DNA of 64,000 bases from Granulicella sp. L46 (GCF_009765785.1 NZ_LMUT01000005.1:1-64000); one strand, 5' to 3'; shown: positions 25,525 to 35,758, numbered from the stretch's first letter. Numbers and translations: made by a program. The notes: generated by a model not told the origin, from the letters alone.

Positions 25525-26229
25525 CTAGGCCGGGCGCTTGAGACGGTGGAGGTGAACTTCGCGGAGGGTCTCGAAGCCGAGGCGATGGTAGATGCTGATG
25601 GCGGCGTGGTTGGTGGAGACTACGTGCAGGACGGAGCGGGCGCGGAGGCTGCGCTGGTGGTGCAGGACGTGGGCGGTGAGGGCGGCGGCGTAGCCCTGGC
25701 CGCGGTGGTCGGGGTGGGTGCAGATGCCGCTGACCTCGCGCGTGGGATCGAGGATGAGGCGCTCGCCGGCCATGGCGATGAGTTGGCCGGGGTCAGTAGG
25801 GTTCCAGATGCCGAAGTAGCTGCCCATGACGCAGGTGCGGAGGCGGAAGAAGCCGGGGAAGGCGACGTCGGTGAGAGCGACCATGGCGGGTGCGTCGGCG
25901 CAGGTTAGCGTTTCGATGGGGAGGTCCGAGCTGATCGTGGGAAGGTATGCGTCTTCGGGGATGGCCATCTGGAGGCAGGGGGTTGCGCCGCGGTAGAGGA
26001 GGGCTTCGCTGGGTGGTGGTGCGTCGCCGAGGATGTAGGTGGTTTCGCCGGGAGCCATGAGGGTGTGGAGGTCGCTGAGGGCGGTTGGGGTGTTTTCCGC
26101 GAGGCAGGCGAAAGGGGCTATATCGGCTGGGTATTTGAGGGCGAGGTTGTGAGACAGGGCGAGGTGCTGGTGGGTGGTGTGGAGGGCGTTCCAAATGGCG
26201 TTGGCGAAGGGGTCGTCGGGGGAGGCCAT
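25525..26229 (-). CDS. GNAT-family N-acetyltransferase
   Basis: 234 residues. The C-terminal half holds the acetyl-CoA site: motif A is EVSGICTHPDHRGQGYAAAL (about residues 165-184) and motif B is the YHRLGFETLREVHLH segment. The N-terminal half is less conserved and probably forms the substrate pocket, as in FR47-like two-part GNAT enzymes. The acceptor molecule is unknown. It is the second of two minus-strand genes after the MetE-like protein, separated by a repeat-bearing spacer of about 300 bases, so co-transcription is doubtful. Confidence 0.88.
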   Translation of the reverse strand: MASPDDPFANAIWNALHTTHQHLALSHNLALKYPADIAPFACLAENTPTALSDLHTLMAPGETTYILGDAPPPSEALLYRGATPCLQMAIPEDAYLPTISSDLPIETLTCADAPAMVALTDVAFPGFFRLRTCVMGSYFGIWNPTDPGQLIAMAGERLILDPTREVSGICTHPDHRGQGYAAALTAHVLHHQRSLRARSVLHVVSTNHAAISIYHRLGFETLREVHLHRLKRPA

Positions 26230-26400
26230 GTTGAAAGGGTATCGCGGTGTGGTGGGGGGAACGAAAGAGATGAGCCTTGTTCAGGCCGGAGTTGTTGCTC
26301 TCCCACGTCCGAAAATCCGGACATGGGGTACCCGTTTTTGGGGTGGGGTTGGGCAGCAGATTTTCTGGGGTGAGAGAAAGGAAGGCAAGAACGGGAGAAA

Positions 26401-26500
26401 AGCAGGTTCCTCGTTTAGCTCGGAATGACAATTTCTTTCAGAAATTGTCTAAGAAAGGCAAAGGCAAATACAGGGGTCCGCTTCGCGAAGGATGACAACT
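26401..26500. repeat. possible REP-like intergenic element
   Basis: Two related short units, one around 26405-26430 (GGTTCCTCG then TCGGAATGACAA) and one around 26473-26499 (GGGTCCGC then GAAGGATGACAAC), flank a perfect 8-bp stem ACAATTTC/GAAATTGT (26428-26435 with 26441-26448). The spacer 26230-26526 contains no gene. The units look like paired palindromic remnants, but their copy number in the genome is unknown. Confidence 0.4.
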
Positions 26501-26526
26501 CGTAAGCGTATCGGACGTCGAGGTGG

Positions 26527-27588
26527 TCAGACGCCTAGTTCATGGGAGGCCAGGTCGTTGCCTTCGACGCGGGCGCGAATCTTGCTGAAGGCGATATCGC
26601 GGGCGGTTGAGATGTCGTCTGCAAAGGGTGCGAAGCCGCAGTCGTCGGTGGTGCCGAGTTGGGCGACGGGGAGTATGGCGGCTGCTTCGAGGATGCGGGT
26701 CTTCACTTCGGTTGGGGTTTCGATTGCGGGGTTGATGGGGTCGATGACACCGATGAAGACGAGGTGTTGCGGCTGGAGGGCCTGTTTGATGATGCCGAGG
26801 ACGCGCTTGCGGTCGGGCTCGCTGGCCATCTGCAGATAGAAGCGGCCTGCGTTTAGTTGGAACAGTTCGGGGATGAGGGAGGCGTAGTCGATGTCCGCGC
26901 TGTGGGTGGAGTCGCGATCGCCGCCGGGGCAGACGTGGATGCCGATGCGCTCGCGTTGTTCGGGGGTGAAGGCTTCGAGGACCTGGTTGTTGAGGGCTAC
27001 AAAGCTGCGGAGGAGGTTGCCGGAGGGATCGAGTTTGAGGGAGAGGCGGGCTTCGGTGAAATCGATTTGGACGTTGGCGGCGCCGGCGTCGAGGGCTCCG
27101 CGGATGTCTTCTGTGGCTTCAGCGATGAGGTCGGAGAGAAAGGCTTCGCGAGTGTAGCCGGGGATGCCTTGCGCAGGGTAGAGGAGACTGAGGGCAGAGG
27201 CCGAGATGACGGCTTGCTTGATGGGCCGTTGGGTGTGGGCGCGGGCAGCCTTGAGGTAGCTGGCTGCATGCACGCCGTATCTGAAGGGCGCGGTGAGGCG
27301 CGGCAGTTGGCGGGTGTGGCCGTCGGCGAAGGGAATCACTACGCCGTCGGGCGCGAGGTTGGTGAGGCCGGCGAGAGGGTAGGTGGCGAAGCTGGACTTG
27401 GTCTGCTCGCCGTCGGAGATGACGGGGGAACCGGTCTGTTCCAGACGTGCGATGGTTTCCTTGAGGGCTGCGGCGTACTCGTCTTCGAGAGCTTCGGAGC
27501 TGAGTTTATTGGCCTGGAAGGCAGCGACGGCTTGGATGAGCGAGGGTGGGCGGGGAATGCTGCCAATGGGTTCGGTCGGGAGAGCCAT
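26527..27588 (-). CDS. MetE-like (cobalamin-independent methionine synthase C-terminal fold) methyltransferase
   Basis: 353 residues, the size of the C-terminal catalytic barrel of MetE rather than full MetE (about 750). The zinc ligands are visible: His-x-Cys in GIHVCPGGD and a later Cys in TTDDCGFAPF. The N-terminus PTEPIGSIPRP also matches the family. Stand-alone members include core MetE-type synthases and alkyl-CoM-type transferases; this one probably moves a methyl or alkyl group to a thiol. The substrate is unassigned. No methionine genes are adjacent. Confidence 0.85.
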   Translation of the reverse strand: MALPTEPIGSIPRPPSLIQAVAAFQANKLSSEALEDEYAAALKETIARLEQTGSPVISDGEQTKSSFATYPLAGLTNLAPDGVVIPFADGHTRQLPRLTAPFRYGVHAASYLKAARAHTQRPIKQAVISASALSLLYPAQGIPGYTREAFLSDLIAEATEDIRGALDAGAANVQIDFTEARLSLKLDPSGNLLRSFVALNNQVLEAFTPEQRERIGIHVCPGGDRDSTHSADIDYASLIPELFQLNAGRFYLQMASEPDRKRVLGIIKQALQPQHLVFIGVIDPINPAIETPTEVKTRILEAAAILPVAQLGTTDDCGFAPFADDISTARDIAFSKIRARVEGNDLASHELGV

Positions 27589-27754
27589 GGAGCGCAGTCT
27601 AGCGTTCGGAGTGACTCGTGCACATCCATCAATGGGTTGAGGTCAAGCGGTGCGGCCGGGAGGGGAGGGAGGGTGCGGAATCATCAGAAATTCATGAAGG
27701 CCCGGGAAAACGAACGCTAGTATGTCGTCTATCGAGCAAAAAGGGAGATTGTTG

Positions 27755-28093
27755 ATGGCCACTGCTTCGGATGCCTCGTTCTACTTTGACGTGCAGGAAA
27801 CGCGGGACGATCAAGACTGGCGCGTGTTTACGGTTACGTGCCATGGGAGGCTGACCAGCGCAACGGGCGAGAGCCTGCATACCGAGATCAAAGGGTTGAT
27901 CGAGCAGGGCGGACACATCCTGATTGACTGCGCGGACGTGCCGTTTGTGGATAGCTCGGGGCTGGGAGTGCTGGTGGGGCTGAAGGTGTCGGCGGTGAGC
28001 AAGGGGTATTGCACGCTGGAGCTGGTGAATCTGTCGCCGCGTATCAGCGATCTGCTGAATTTGACCAAGTTGACGTCGATCTTTTCGCGGTAA
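27755..28093 (+). CDS. STAS-domain anti-sigma factor antagonist (SpoIIAA-like)
   Basis: 112 residues from ATG 27755, preceded at 8 bases by AAGGGAG; an in-frame ATG at 27722 would add 11 residues but lacks such a site. The STAS core is clear: TVTCHGRLTSATGESLHTEI, then ILIDCADVPFVDSSGLGVLVGL with the phosphorylatable Ser in the DSSGLG loop, and a C-terminal amphipathic helix. In partner-switching systems the unphosphorylated form frees a sigma factor by binding its anti-sigma kinase. No kinase or sigma factor gene is adjacent. Confidence 0.92.
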   Translation: MATASDASFYFDVQETRDDQDWRVFTVTCHGRLTSATGESLHTEIKGLIEQGGHILIDCADVPFVDSSGLGVLVGLKVSAVSKGYCTLELVNLSPRISDLLNLTKLTSIFSR

Positions 28094-28763
28094 GCCGGGA
28101 GGGATGCCGAGTTGCCTGATCGGCTGATATCGGGGCGAGAGAAATGTTGACGCTAATGCGCCGACTTGATACAGTTAGAAGGTTCCGCGAGTATCCGGAA
28201 CGTGCCGTCACGAAGAGGCTCGGCGGGCTTTGGCCTGCGATACACTGGATACAAGAGATTCACCGCAGGATTCGCCAGGAAAGTTGAGGGTGGATCAGTA
28301 AGTCTGCGGTTGGCGAAATGCCTATCTAATCGCGCCTGCGACACCCTCCTCCCCACTGTGCCACGGTGGGACCCCATGGGGATGGGCTATGTGGGCCGGA
28401 ACAGCGAAACGGAGTTGAGTCGTTGGGCGGCTTGAAAGAGCTGGTCTGATGCACCTCGGCCACCGTCGACTGTTATTTCGTTTGATTTGAGTGGTTTGCA
28501 GTTGTTGTTGGTAGTGCGCGCAGTCAGTCGTACGGCCGTGTGCAGGATTCAGAACTTCGCCGAAGCGTGTTTTTCTTCTTGAATGGAGAAAATGCATGCT
28601 TCGCCTTCCGTGCGTCCGGGTTGGATTTCTGGCGTGTGGGAAGAAGAGCGAGAGGCGCTGCCCTGCACCGAGCCCGAACAAATGGTTTCGGGTAGTTACT
28701 GCCTTAGGGTGGTGATTGCTAACAGGAAGTCGCTGGACTTCTGAAGTTCTAAGGAGCAGTAAA
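28094..28763 (+). other. 670-base leader and intergenic region upstream of rpsL
   Basis: No convincing gene lies here. It contains the strong promoter candidate at 28147-28175. A 53-codon frame (28583-28744) with non-committal composition ends just before the rpsL ribosome site. If the promoter at 28147 drives rpsL, the mRNA has a leader of nearly 600 bases, long enough for regulatory structure or a small RNA. Confidence 0.5.
28147..28175 (+). promoter_or_regulatory. sigma-70-type promoter upstream of the str/S10/spc cluster
   Basis: TTGACG (28147-28152) and TACAGT (28170-28175) are separated by exactly 17 bases. It is the best promoter match found between the STAS gene and rpsL, and presumably drives the ribosomal cluster. 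Confidence 0.65.
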
Positions 28764-29147
28764 GTGCCTACGTTTCATCAGCTCGTCAAGCAGGGCCGGA
28801 CGCCGACCCGCTACAAGACCGCATCGCCTGCACTGCAGGGCTCGCCGCAGCGTCGCGGTGTTTGCACTCGCGTGTACACGCAGACCCCCAAGAAGCCGAA
28901 CTCGGCGTTGCGCAAGGTTGCGCGCGTGCGTTTGACCAACGGCATTGAAGTTACGACCTACATTCCGGGCATTGGCCACAACCTGCAGGAGCACTCGATT
29001 GTGCTGATCCGCGGCGGCCGTGTGAAGGATTTGCCGGGTGTTCGTTACCACGTGGTTCGCGGAACGCTGGATTCGGTTGGTGTTGCTAATCGCAAGCAGA
29101 GCCGCTCGAAGTACGGCGCAAAGAGGCCGAAGGCTAGCAGCAAGTAG
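28764..29147 (+). CDS. rpsL: 30S ribosomal protein S12
   Basis: 127 residues from GTG 28764, 7 bases after AAGGAG. A small-subunit protein at the decoding centre. The [10 protein letters not shown] loop and the [13 protein letters not shown] loop are both present; they carry the lysines (E. coli 42/43 and 87/88) whose mutation gives streptomycin resistance, and both are wild type. The C-terminus is a few residues longer than E. coli (KRPKASSK). First gene of the str cluster, 143 bases before rpsG with heptad repeats between them. Confidence 0.98.
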   Translation: MPTFHQLVKQGRTPTRYKTASPALQGSPQRRGVCTRVYTQTPKKPNSALRKVARVRLTNGIEVTTYIPGIGHNLQEHSIVLIRGGRVKDLPGVRYHVVRGTLDSVGVANRKQSRSKYGAKRPKASSK

Positions 29148-29155
29148 AGATTTGG

Positions 29156-29228
29156 GTTCTCAGTTCTTAGTTGTCAGTTCTCAGTTAGAGCTGGCGTAAC
29201 TAACAACTGAGAACTAACAACTGAGAAC
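29156..29228. repeat. inverted heptad-repeat arrays in the rpsL-rpsG spacer (site 2)
   Basis: The left arm 29156-29186 has TYAGTTS units (TCTTAGTTGTCAGTTC). The right arm 29197-29228 has the reverse complements (AACTAACAACTGAGAAC). The arms pair almost fully and leave a loop of about 10 bases. It fills most of the spacer inside a highly expressed operon. Confidence 0.85.
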
Positions 29229-29290
29229 GTTTCAACAGGCCCAGCTCGTGAGAGGTTCACCGCGCTGGGGGAAGAAGAGAAAGAAGAGAG

Positions 29291-29761
29291 ATGCCGAGAA
29301 AAGGTTACATTGCCAAGCGTGAAGTTCCAGCTGACCCGATCTATGGGTCGACGCTGGTAACGAAGTTCGTCAACAGCATGATGTGGGGCGGCAAGAAGTC
29401 GACTGCCCAGGGCATCTTCTATGAGGCCATGACCAACCTTGAGGCAAAGGGTGGGGATGAGGCGCTGAAGCTGTTCAAGAAGGCTGTTGAGAACGTGAAG
29501 CCGATGCTGGAAGTGAAGAGCCGCCGCGTTGGCGGTGCGAACTACCAGGTGCCGATCGAAGTGCTGCCGGAGCGGCGCACGTCGCTGGCGATTCGCTGGC
29601 TGGTAACTTACGGTCGCGCTCGTGGCGAAAAGGGAATGGTTGAGAAGCTCACCGCTGAGCTGCTCGACGCAGCCAATGGCCGCGGCGCCGCGATGAAGAA
29701 GAAGGAAGACGTTCATCGTATGGCCGAGGCGAATAAGGCGTTCGCGCACTATCGCTGGTAA
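29291..29761 (+). CDS. rpsG: 30S ribosomal protein S7
   Basis: 156 residues, normal length. Starts [20 protein letters not shown], with the conserved [16 protein letters not shown] and [11 protein letters not shown] segments and the C-terminal [14 protein letters not shown]7 nucleates assembly of the 30S head and contacts E-site tRNA. In E. coli it is the translational repressor of the str operon; whether that holds here cannot be seen. Preceded by GAAGAGAG and flanked on both sides by heptad-repeat spacers. Confidence 0.98.
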   Translation: MPRKGYIAKREVPADPIYGSTLVTKFVNSMMWGGKKSTAQGIFYEAMTNLEAKGGDEALKLFKKAVENVKPMLEVKSRRVGGANYQVPIEVLPERRTSLAIRWLVTYGRARGEKGMVEKLTAELLDAANGRGAAMKKKEDVHRMAEANKAFAHYRW

Positions 29762-29769
29762 AGAGAGTT

Positions 29770-29839
29770 ATTAGATGTCAGATGTCGGTTGTTAGTTAGA
29801 ACGGCTTTACTAACAACTGACAACTAAGAACTAAGAACC
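29770..29839. repeat. degenerate inverted heptad arrays in the rpsG-fusA spacer (site 3)
   Basis: The left arm is decayed (about 29770-29798, ending GGTTGTTAGTTA). The right arm 29809-29839 keeps clear units (TAACAACTGACAACTAAGAACTAAG). Same 7-base unit as the sites at 17379, 29156, 35626 and 40035. Confidence 0.8.
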
Positions 29840-29877
29840 TGCAAGCTTCGGCTTGCGCACAAAGAAAAGGAATCACC

Positions 29878-31971
29878 GTGGCTCGCACAGTACCTCTACA
29901 AAAATGCCGCAACATTGGCATCATGGCTCACATCGACGCCGGCAAGACGACGACGACCGAGCGCATTCTCTTCTATACGGGTGTCAACCACCGTATCGGC
30001 GAAGTGCACGAGGGGACCGCGACGATGGACTGGATGGAGCAGGAGCAGGAGCGTGGCATCACGATCACCTCTGCTGCGACAACCTGTACGTGGGACGGCA
30101 TTCGCATCAACATCATTGATACCCCGGGCCACGTGGATTTCACGGCCGAGGTTGAGCGTTCGCTGCGCGTGCTCGATGGCGCGGTGGCTTGCTTTGATTC
30201 GGTGCAGGGTGTACAGCCGCAGTCTGAGACTGTCTGGCGCCAGGCGAACAAGTACAAGGTTCCGCGCATTTGCTTCATCAACAAGATGGACAAGGCTGGC
30301 GCGAACTTTGAGTACGCGACGTCGACCTTGGTAGCGCGTCTTGGTGCGAAGGCGATTCCGATTCAGATCCCGATTGGCGAAGAGGCCAAGTTTCTTGGGG
30401 TCGTTGACCTGGTCGAGATGAAGGCGATTCTGTGGCACGACGAGACCATGGGCGCGAAGTATGACGTCGCCGAAGTTCCTGCGGCGCTGAGGGAGAACGC
30501 TGAGAAGCTGCGCACGGAGTTGATCGAGGCCGTTGCCGACTCCGATGAAGACGTGATGCACAAGTACCTCGAGGGCGAGGAGATCACGATTCCGGAGCTG
30601 AAGAAGGCAATTCGCAAAGCTACGATCGCGATGCACGTGTTCCCGGTGCTATGTGGTTCGTCCTTCAAGAACAAGGGTGTGCAGACGCTGTTGGACGCGG
30701 TTGTCAATTACCTGCCGAGTCCGCTGGATGTTCCTCCGATTGAGGGCACCGAGCCAGGCGAGCCGGAAGTGAAGCTCGTTCGTCATGCTGACGATACGGA
30801 GCCGCTCGCTGCGTTGGGTTTCAAGATCATGACTGACCCGTTTGTTGGTCAGCTGATCTTCATCCGGATCTACTCGGGAATTTTGAAGACGGGTGATTCG
30901 GTGTTGAATCCTCGCACCGGCAAGACGGAGCGCATTGGGCGTTTGCTGAAGATGCATGCGAACAAGCGCGAAGAGATTACAGAGATCATGGCAGGTGATA
31001 TCTGCGCCGCCGTGGGTCTGAAGAATCTGAACACGGGCGACACGATCTGCAGCGACAAGGCACCGATTCTGTTGGAGTCGATTGACTTCCCGGCGCCGGT
31101 TATTGAAGTTGCGGTTGAGCCGAAGACGAAGGTTGACCAGGAAAAGATGGGCATGGCTCTGGCGAAGCTCGCACAGGAAGATCCTACGTTCAAGGTTCGC
31201 ACCGATATCACGAATGGTCAGACGATCATCTCGGGTATGGGCGAGCTGCATCTCGAGATCATTGTTGACCGCATGATGCGCGAGTACAAGGTCGAGGCGA
31301 ACGTCGGCAAGCCGCAGGTGAACTACCGCGAGACGATCCGCGCGAACGCTGAGGCGGAAGGCAAGTACATTCGGCAGACGGGTGGCTCGGGTAACTATGG
31401 CCACGCGAAGATTCGCATCTCGCCGAATGAGCCGGGCAAGGGCTACGAGTTCTCGAATGACACCAAGGGCGGCACGATTCCCAAGGAGTACATCAAGCCG
31501 ATCGACCAGGGCATTCAGGAAGCGTTGCTGGGCGGAATCCTGGCCGGCTACGAGATGGTCGACGTCAAGGTGAGCTTGTACGACGGCAGCTATCACGATG
31601 TTGACTCGAACGAAATGGCGTTCAAGATTGCCGGATCGATGGCGTTCAAGGAAGCTGCGCGCAAGGCCAAGCCGGTATTGCTCGAGCCGGTGATGGCAGT
31701 GGAAGTCACGGTTCCCGAGGAGTACATGGGTACGATCATTGGCGACTTGAACAGCCGCCGTGGCCGGATCGAAGGCATGGAGATGGTTGGCGGCGTGCAG
31801 GCAATCAAGGCAACCGTGCCGCTGTCGACGATGTTTGGTTATGCGACCGCGATGCGCGGATCGACGCAGGGCAGGGCCAACTTCTCGATGGAGTTCAAGC
31901 AGTACGAGGAAGCACCCCGCTCGGTCTCAGAAGAGATTATCGCGAAGGTGCAGGGCAAGGACAGCAAGTAA
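29878..31971 (+). CDS. fusA: elongation factor G
   Basis: 697 residues from GTG 29878, preceded by AAAAGGAA. A translocation GTPase. G-domain motifs are all present: [15 protein letters not shown] (P-loop), RGITITSA (switch I), DTPGHVDF (G3) and NKMD (G4), followed by domains II to V with the usual [12 protein letters not shown] segment in domain V. Length and motifs fit a canonical EF-G1 rather than EF-G2. It lies in the standard str order between rpsG and tuf. Confidence 0.98.
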   Translation: MARTVPLQKCRNIGIMAHIDAGKTTTTERILFYTGVNHRIGEVHEGTATMDWMEQEQERGITITSAATTCTWDGIRINIIDTPGHVDFTAEVERSLRVLDGAVACFDSVQGVQPQSETVWRQANKYKVPRICFINKMDKAGANFEYATSTLVARLGAKAIPIQIPIGEEAKFLGVVDLVEMKAILWHDETMGAKYDVAEVPAALRENAEKLRTELIEAVADSDEDVMHKYLEGEEITIPELKKAIRKATIAMHVFPVLCGSSFKNKGVQTLLDAVVNYLPSPLDVPPIEGTEPGEPEVKLVRHADDTEPLAALGFKIMTDPFVGQLIFIRIYSGILKTGDSVLNPRTGKTERIGRLLKMHANKREEITEIMAGDICAAVGLKNLNTGDTICSDKAPILLESIDFPAPVIEVAVEPKTKVDQEKMGMALAKLAQEDPTFKVRTDITNGQTIISGMGELHLEIIVDRMMREYKVEANVGKPQVNYRETIRANAEAEGKYIRQTGGSGNYGHAKIRISPNEPGKGYEFSNDTKGGTIPKEYIKPIDQGIQEALLGGILAGYEMVDVKVSLYDGSYHDVDSNEMAFKIAGSMAFKEAARKAKPVLLEPVMAVEVTVPEEYMGTIIGDLNSRRGRIEGMEMVGGVQAIKATVPLSTMFGYATAMRGSTQGRANFSMEFKQYEEAPRSVSEEIIAKVQGKDSK

Positions 31972-32072
31972 CTACCAGCCGCGCGCTGGAGCCAGCGAGT
32001 TTAGCTGGCGCGCGCAAAACGGAATCAGGCGCTACGTAACGGCCTTTGAATTTTGGTACTACGGAGAGAGTC

Positions 32073-33260
32073 ATGGCGAAGGAAAAATTTGATCGCAGCA
32101 AGCCGCACGTAAACATTGGAACGATCGGACACATCGATCATGGCAAAACGACGCTGACGGCGGCGATTACGAAGGTGCTGTCGAAGCATAATCCGAAGAA
32201 CAGCTTCCGCTCGTTCGACACGATCGACAACGCTCCCGAAGAGCGTGAGCGCGGCATCACGATCTCGACTTCGCACGTGGAGTATGAGACGCCGAACCGC
32301 CACTATGCGCACGTCGATTGCCCGGGCCACGCGGATTACATCAAGAACATGATCACCGGCGCAGCGCAGATGGATGGCGCGATTCTTGTGGTCGCCGCTA
32401 CCGACGGCCCGATGCCCCAGACCAAGGAGCATGTGCTGCTTGCTCGTCAGGTTGGCGTTCCGTTCATCGTCGTGTTCCTGAACAAGTGCGATGCGGTTGA
32501 AGACGAAGAGCTGATTGAGCTGGTGGAGATGGAAGTCCGCGAGCTGCTGTCGAAGTACGATTACCCGGGCGACGATACACCGATCATCCGCGGTTCTGCA
32601 CTTGGTGCGCTCAATGGCGAAGCCCAGTGGGAAGCGAAGATCGACGAGCTGATGGCGGCGGTGGACAAGTTCATTCCGCAGCCGGAGCGCGCGGTGGATC
32701 TGCCCTTCCTGATGCCGATCGAGGATATCTTCTCGATCTCTGGCCGTGGAACGGTGGTTACCGGCCGTATCGAGCGCGGCAAGATCAAGGTTGGCGAGGC
32801 TGCATCGATCGTCGGCTTCCGCGACACGCAGGCGACTGTCGTTACCGGCGTTGAGATGTTCAAGAAGCAGCTGGATGAAGGTCTGGCGGGCGATAACGCT
32901 GGTCTTCTTCTGCGCGGTATCGCGAAGGAAGATGTTGAGCGCGGGATGGTGTTGGCGAAGCCCGGTTCGATTACGCCGCACACCGTGTTCAAGGGCGAGG
33001 TTTACGTTCTGAGCAAGGAAGAGGGCGGGCGTCACACTCCGTTCTTCAACGGCTATCGTCCTCAGTTCTATTTCCGGACCACGGACGTGACCGGATCGGC
33101 GAAGCTGCCGGAAGGTACCGAGATGGTGATGCCGGGCGATAACATCTCGCTTGAGATCACGCTGCACACGCCGGTTGCCATGGAGAAGGGTCTGCGCTTC
33201 GCGATTCGTGAAGGCGGCCGGACTGTGGGCGCGGGTACGATCTCCGAGATCATCAAGTAA
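32073..33260 (+). CDS. tuf: elongation factor Tu
   Basis: 395 residues from ATG 32073 ([20 protein letters not shown]), preceded by GGAGAG; an earlier in-frame codon at 32046 is not conserved. Delivers aminoacyl-tRNA to the ribosome. Motifs: [27 protein letters not shown]. The hinge and domain II/III sequences are complete. The fusA-tuf spacer has a hairpin (GCCAGC/GCTGGC at 31991-31996 and 32004-32009) inside GCGCGC repeats. Only one tuf copy is in the window. Confidence 0.98.
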   Translation: MAKEKFDRSKPHVNIGTIGHIDHGKTTLTAAITKVLSKHNPKNSFRSFDTIDNAPEERERGITISTSHVEYETPNRHYAHVDCPGHADYIKNMITGAAQMDGAILVVAATDGPMPQTKEHVLLARQVGVPFIVVFLNKCDAVEDEELIELVEMEVRELLSKYDYPGDDTPIIRGSALGALNGEAQWEAKIDELMAAVDKFIPQPERAVDLPFLMPIEDIFSISGRGTVVTGRIERGKIKVGEAASIVGFRDTQATVVTGVEMFKKQLDEGLAGDNAGLLLRGIAKEDVERGMVLAKPGSITPHTVFKGEVYVLSKEEGGRHTPFFNGYRPQFYFRTTDVTGSAKLPEGTEMVMPGDNISLEITLHTPVAMEKGLRFAIREGGRTVGAGTISEIIK

Positions 33261-33360
33261 GCGATCTCGAAACGACTAACGAGGGCTGCCGGTTCGCCGA
33301 GAGGTATGACGGCCGGCAGTCACTCCAAACGATCTTTGAGTACCAAGAAAGAGATTTGAC

Positions 33361-33678
33361 ATGGCACAGCAACGCATTCGTATCCGCCTGAAGGCTTATG
33401 ACTACCGCGTTCTCGACGTCTCCACGAGCGAGATTGTTGAGACCGCAAAGCGCACGGGCGCACAGGTTGCGGGACCGATTCCCCTACCGACGATGAAGAA
33501 CAAGTATTGCGTTCTGCGTTCGCCACACGTCGATAAGAAGTCGCGCGAGGCTTTCGAGATTCGCACGCACAAGCGTTTGATCGACATTCTCGAGCCGACG
33601 CAGCAAACGGTCGATGCGCTGATGAAGCTTGATCTGCCGGCTGGTGTGGACGTCGAGATTAAGACCGTTACCAAGTAA
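33361..33678 (+). CDS. rpsJ: 30S ribosomal protein S10 (NusE)
   Basis: 105 residues, normal length. [19 protein letters not shown] at the N-terminus and [31 protein letters not shown] are diagnostic. Besides its ribosomal role S10 is the antitermination factor NusE and partners NusB, encoded at 19401. Opens the S10 part of the cluster 100 bases after tuf; that spacer holds a CTGCCGG/CCGGCAG stem (33286-33292 with 33313-33319). Confidence 0.98.
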   Translation: MAQQRIRIRLKAYDYRVLDVSTSEIVETAKRTGAQVAGPIPLPTMKNKYCVLRSPHVDKKSREAFEIRTHKRLIDILEPTQQTVDALMKLDLPAGVDVEIKTVTK

Positions 33679-33766
33679 CTGGTCGTGAGTTTGAAGTAGC
33701 AAGTTGGAAATTGCAGTACCTACAGTGCAGGCGCTCAACGCCACGCATGATGAGGAAGAGGAAATT

Positions 33767-34504
33767 ATGAGCGTTACAGGAATTCTGGGTAAGAAGATTG
33801 GCATGACGCAGCTGTTCGACGACCGCGGCGACATTCATCCCGTCACGGTGTTGAAGGTTGGCCCGTGCGTGATCACGCAGCTGAAGACGGTTGCCAAGGA
33901 CGGCTATGATGCCGCACAGATTGGTCTCGTTGAGTTCGTCAAGGCGTCGAAGGTGAACAAGGCGATGACTGGCCACTTTGCCAAGTCGAATGTGCCGCCG
34001 GTTCGCGAGATCCGTGAGGTTCAGTTGGAGTCAGTTACTGGCGGCGAAGATGATCAGACAGCCAAGGCTGGCGATCGCATTACTGTCGAGATCTTCAACG
34101 AGACGAAGTTTGTGGACGTGATTGGCAACTCCAAGGGCCGCGGGTTTGCGGGCGTTGTTCGCCGTCACGGATTCGGCGGCGGTCCCAAGTCGCACGGACA
34201 TATGTTCCAGGTGCAGGGTTCGATTGGCGCCTCGTCGTTTCCTTCGCGCGTGTTTCCTGGGCAGCGTATGCCGGGTCACATGGGCACTAACCAGGTGACG
34301 GTTCGCAACCTGCGCATTCGCGGCATCGATGTGGAAGACAATCTTCTGCTGGTTGAGGGTGCGGTTCCGGGAGCTCGGGACGGTTACGTCCTGGTTTCCA
34401 AGTCGAAGGCGCCACCGAGAGAACGTCGTGGATTTGCAGGTGCTGAGACGCGCGATGCGTTGAAGGCTTCCAAGAAGGCAGCAGCCGGCGGCAAGAAGAA
34501 GTAA
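33767..34504 (+). CDS. rplC: 50S ribosomal protein L3
   Basis: 245 residues from ATG 33767, after a GAGGAAGAGGAAA ribosome site; an upstream frame to 33704 is not family-like. Contains [36 protein letters not shown] and [16 protein letters not shown]. It is about 35 residues longer than E. coli L3, mostly a charged C-terminal tail ending AAAGGKKK. L3 is an early assembly protein near the peptidyl-transferase centre. Confidence 0.97.
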   Translation: MSVTGILGKKIGMTQLFDDRGDIHPVTVLKVGPCVITQLKTVAKDGYDAAQIGLVEFVKASKVNKAMTGHFAKSNVPPVREIREVQLESVTGGEDDQTAKAGDRITVEIFNETKFVDVIGNSKGRGFAGVVRRHGFGGGPKSHGHMFQVQGSIGASSFPSRVFPGQRMPGHMGTNQVTVRNLRIRGIDVEDNLLLVEGAVPGARDGYVLVSKSKAPPRERRGFAGAETRDALKASKKAAAGGKKK

Positions 34505-34656
34505 GATCCTGCGCGGATGGCGAGAGGCGCCTTTGGCGCATAAGCCAGAAGCGAGTGAAGTATAGAAACAACCTCTGCGCGGGGAACAGACCGAGAACGC
34601 AGACGAACAAGAGATAGGCCCGCGGCAACGATCGCGGGCAAGAAGAGAGAATAGCG

Positions 34657-35325
34657 ATGGCAAGCATCAAGGTAGTGAATCTCGGCGGGAAGGAAGTCGG
34701 GACATTTGAGCTCGACGAGATCTTCGCGGGCGAGGTAAATGAGGCATTGCTCTGGGAGTCGGTGAAGCACTATCGTGCGAGCCTGCGCCAGGGAACAGCT
34801 GCGACCAAGAACCGTAAGGCGGTTTCGGGTGCTGGCAAGAAGCTTTGGAAGCAAAAGGGAACCGGCCGCGCTCGCGTGGGTTCGATTCGTACTCCTCTCT
34901 GGCGTGGCGGCGGTACGGTCCACGGACCTCAGCCGCGCAGCTACGAATACCAGTTTCCGCGCAAGAAGCTGATGGGCGCGCTGCGTTCGGCGATTGCTTC
35001 GAAGATCAACGACGGCAAGCTGACGATCGTTGAGAACTTCGATGTTGTCGAGGCGAAGACCAAGGTCTACCGCGAAGCGTTGAACACGTTGGATGCGAAG
35101 AAGACGGCGCTGCTGGTCGAGACCTCGCAACAGTTGAACGAGAAGCTGTATCTCGGATCGCGGAACCTGCAGGGTGTTGAGCTGGTGCTCTCCTCTGAGG
35201 TTCATCCGTATGACTTGTTGAAGTATGAGAACGCTATTTTCTCGAAGGCTGCGTTCGAGACCCTGACGGAGACGCTGAAGAAGAGTGTTTCCAAGCGGCA
35301 GCACGCCGAGAAGGAGGCTGCATAA
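34657..35325 (+). CDS. rplD: 50S ribosomal protein L4
   Basis: 222 residues. Contains the RNA-binding loop KKLWKQKGTGRARVGSIRTP and WRGGGTVHGPQPRSY, diagnostic of L4, which lines the exit tunnel. In Proteobacteria L4 also represses the S10 operon through its leader. The 152-base spacer before it has no repeats, but the gene directly abuts rplW with no gap. Confidence 0.97.
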   Translation: MASIKVVNLGGKEVGTFELDEIFAGEVNEALLWESVKHYRASLRQGTAATKNRKAVSGAGKKLWKQKGTGRARVGSIRTPLWRGGGTVHGPQPRSYEYQFPRKKLMGALRSAIASKINDGKLTIVENFDVVEAKTKVYREALNTLDAKKTALLVETSQQLNEKLYLGSRNLQGVELVLSSEVHPYDLLKYENAIFSKAAFETLTETLKKSVSKRQHAEKEAA

Positions 35326-35619
35326 ATGCCTACCCTATATAACGTAATTCGCCGCCCGTTGATTACCGAGAAGGCCCTGACCACGCGTGAAGTGGAAGGC
35401 TCGTTGGTATTCGAAGTGGCTGCCAATGCAACGAAGACCGAAGTCAAGCAAGCGGTTGAAACGCTGTTCAATGTGAAGGTGGCGAGCATTCGCACCGCTA
35501 GCGTTGTCGGCAAAGAGCGCAAGCGCGGACGCTATGCAGGTTTCCTGCCCGACTGGAAGAAGGCGTATGTACGCCTGAAGGCCGGCGAGAAAGTTCCTGA
35601 TTTCGCAGCAGAGATCTAG
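35326..35619 (+). CDS. rplW: 50S ribosomal protein L23
   Basis: 97 residues, normal length. YNVIRRPLITEKALTTREVEG and the KVASIRTASVVGKERKRGRYAG loop identify L23, the docking site of trigger factor and SRP at the tunnel exit. The ATG follows the rplD stop immediately, so translation is coupled; the AGAAGGAGG inside the end of rplD serves as ribosome site. Confidence 0.97.
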   Translation: MPTLYNVIRRPLITEKALTTREVEGSLVFEVAANATKTEVKQAVETLFNVKVASIRTASVVGKERKRGRYAGFLPDWKKAYVRLKAGEKVPDFAAEI

Positions 35620-35625
35620 TACTAC

Positions 35626-35695
35626 GTTGTCAGTTCTCAGTTGTTAGTTCTCAGCAGAAGCATTTACTGATAACTGAGAACTGACAACTAAGAAC
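35626..35695. repeat. inverted heptad-repeat arrays in the rplW-rplB spacer (site 4)
   Basis: The left arm 35626-35654 (GTTGTCAGTTCTCAGTTG type) and right arm 35668-35695 (ATAACTGAGAACTGACAAC type) are reverse complements, separated by 13 bases. The arrangement is the same as sites 1 and 2. Confidence 0.85.
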
Positions 35696-35758
35696 CCAAA
35701 GCACCATGTATCGCGCTCACCAAGAAGTCAGCACTTAGCGCGGCAAAGGAATAGCAAC

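Noticed and set aside
28166-28435. An 89-codon frame in the rpsL leader
   Set aside because: It begins within the proposed promoter's -10 region and shows no recognisable protein features.
28583-28744. A 53-codon frame just before rpsL (MEKMHASPSV start)
   Set aside because: No family resemblance or signal and an ordinary composition. Its position is suggestive of a leader peptide, but nothing else supports it.
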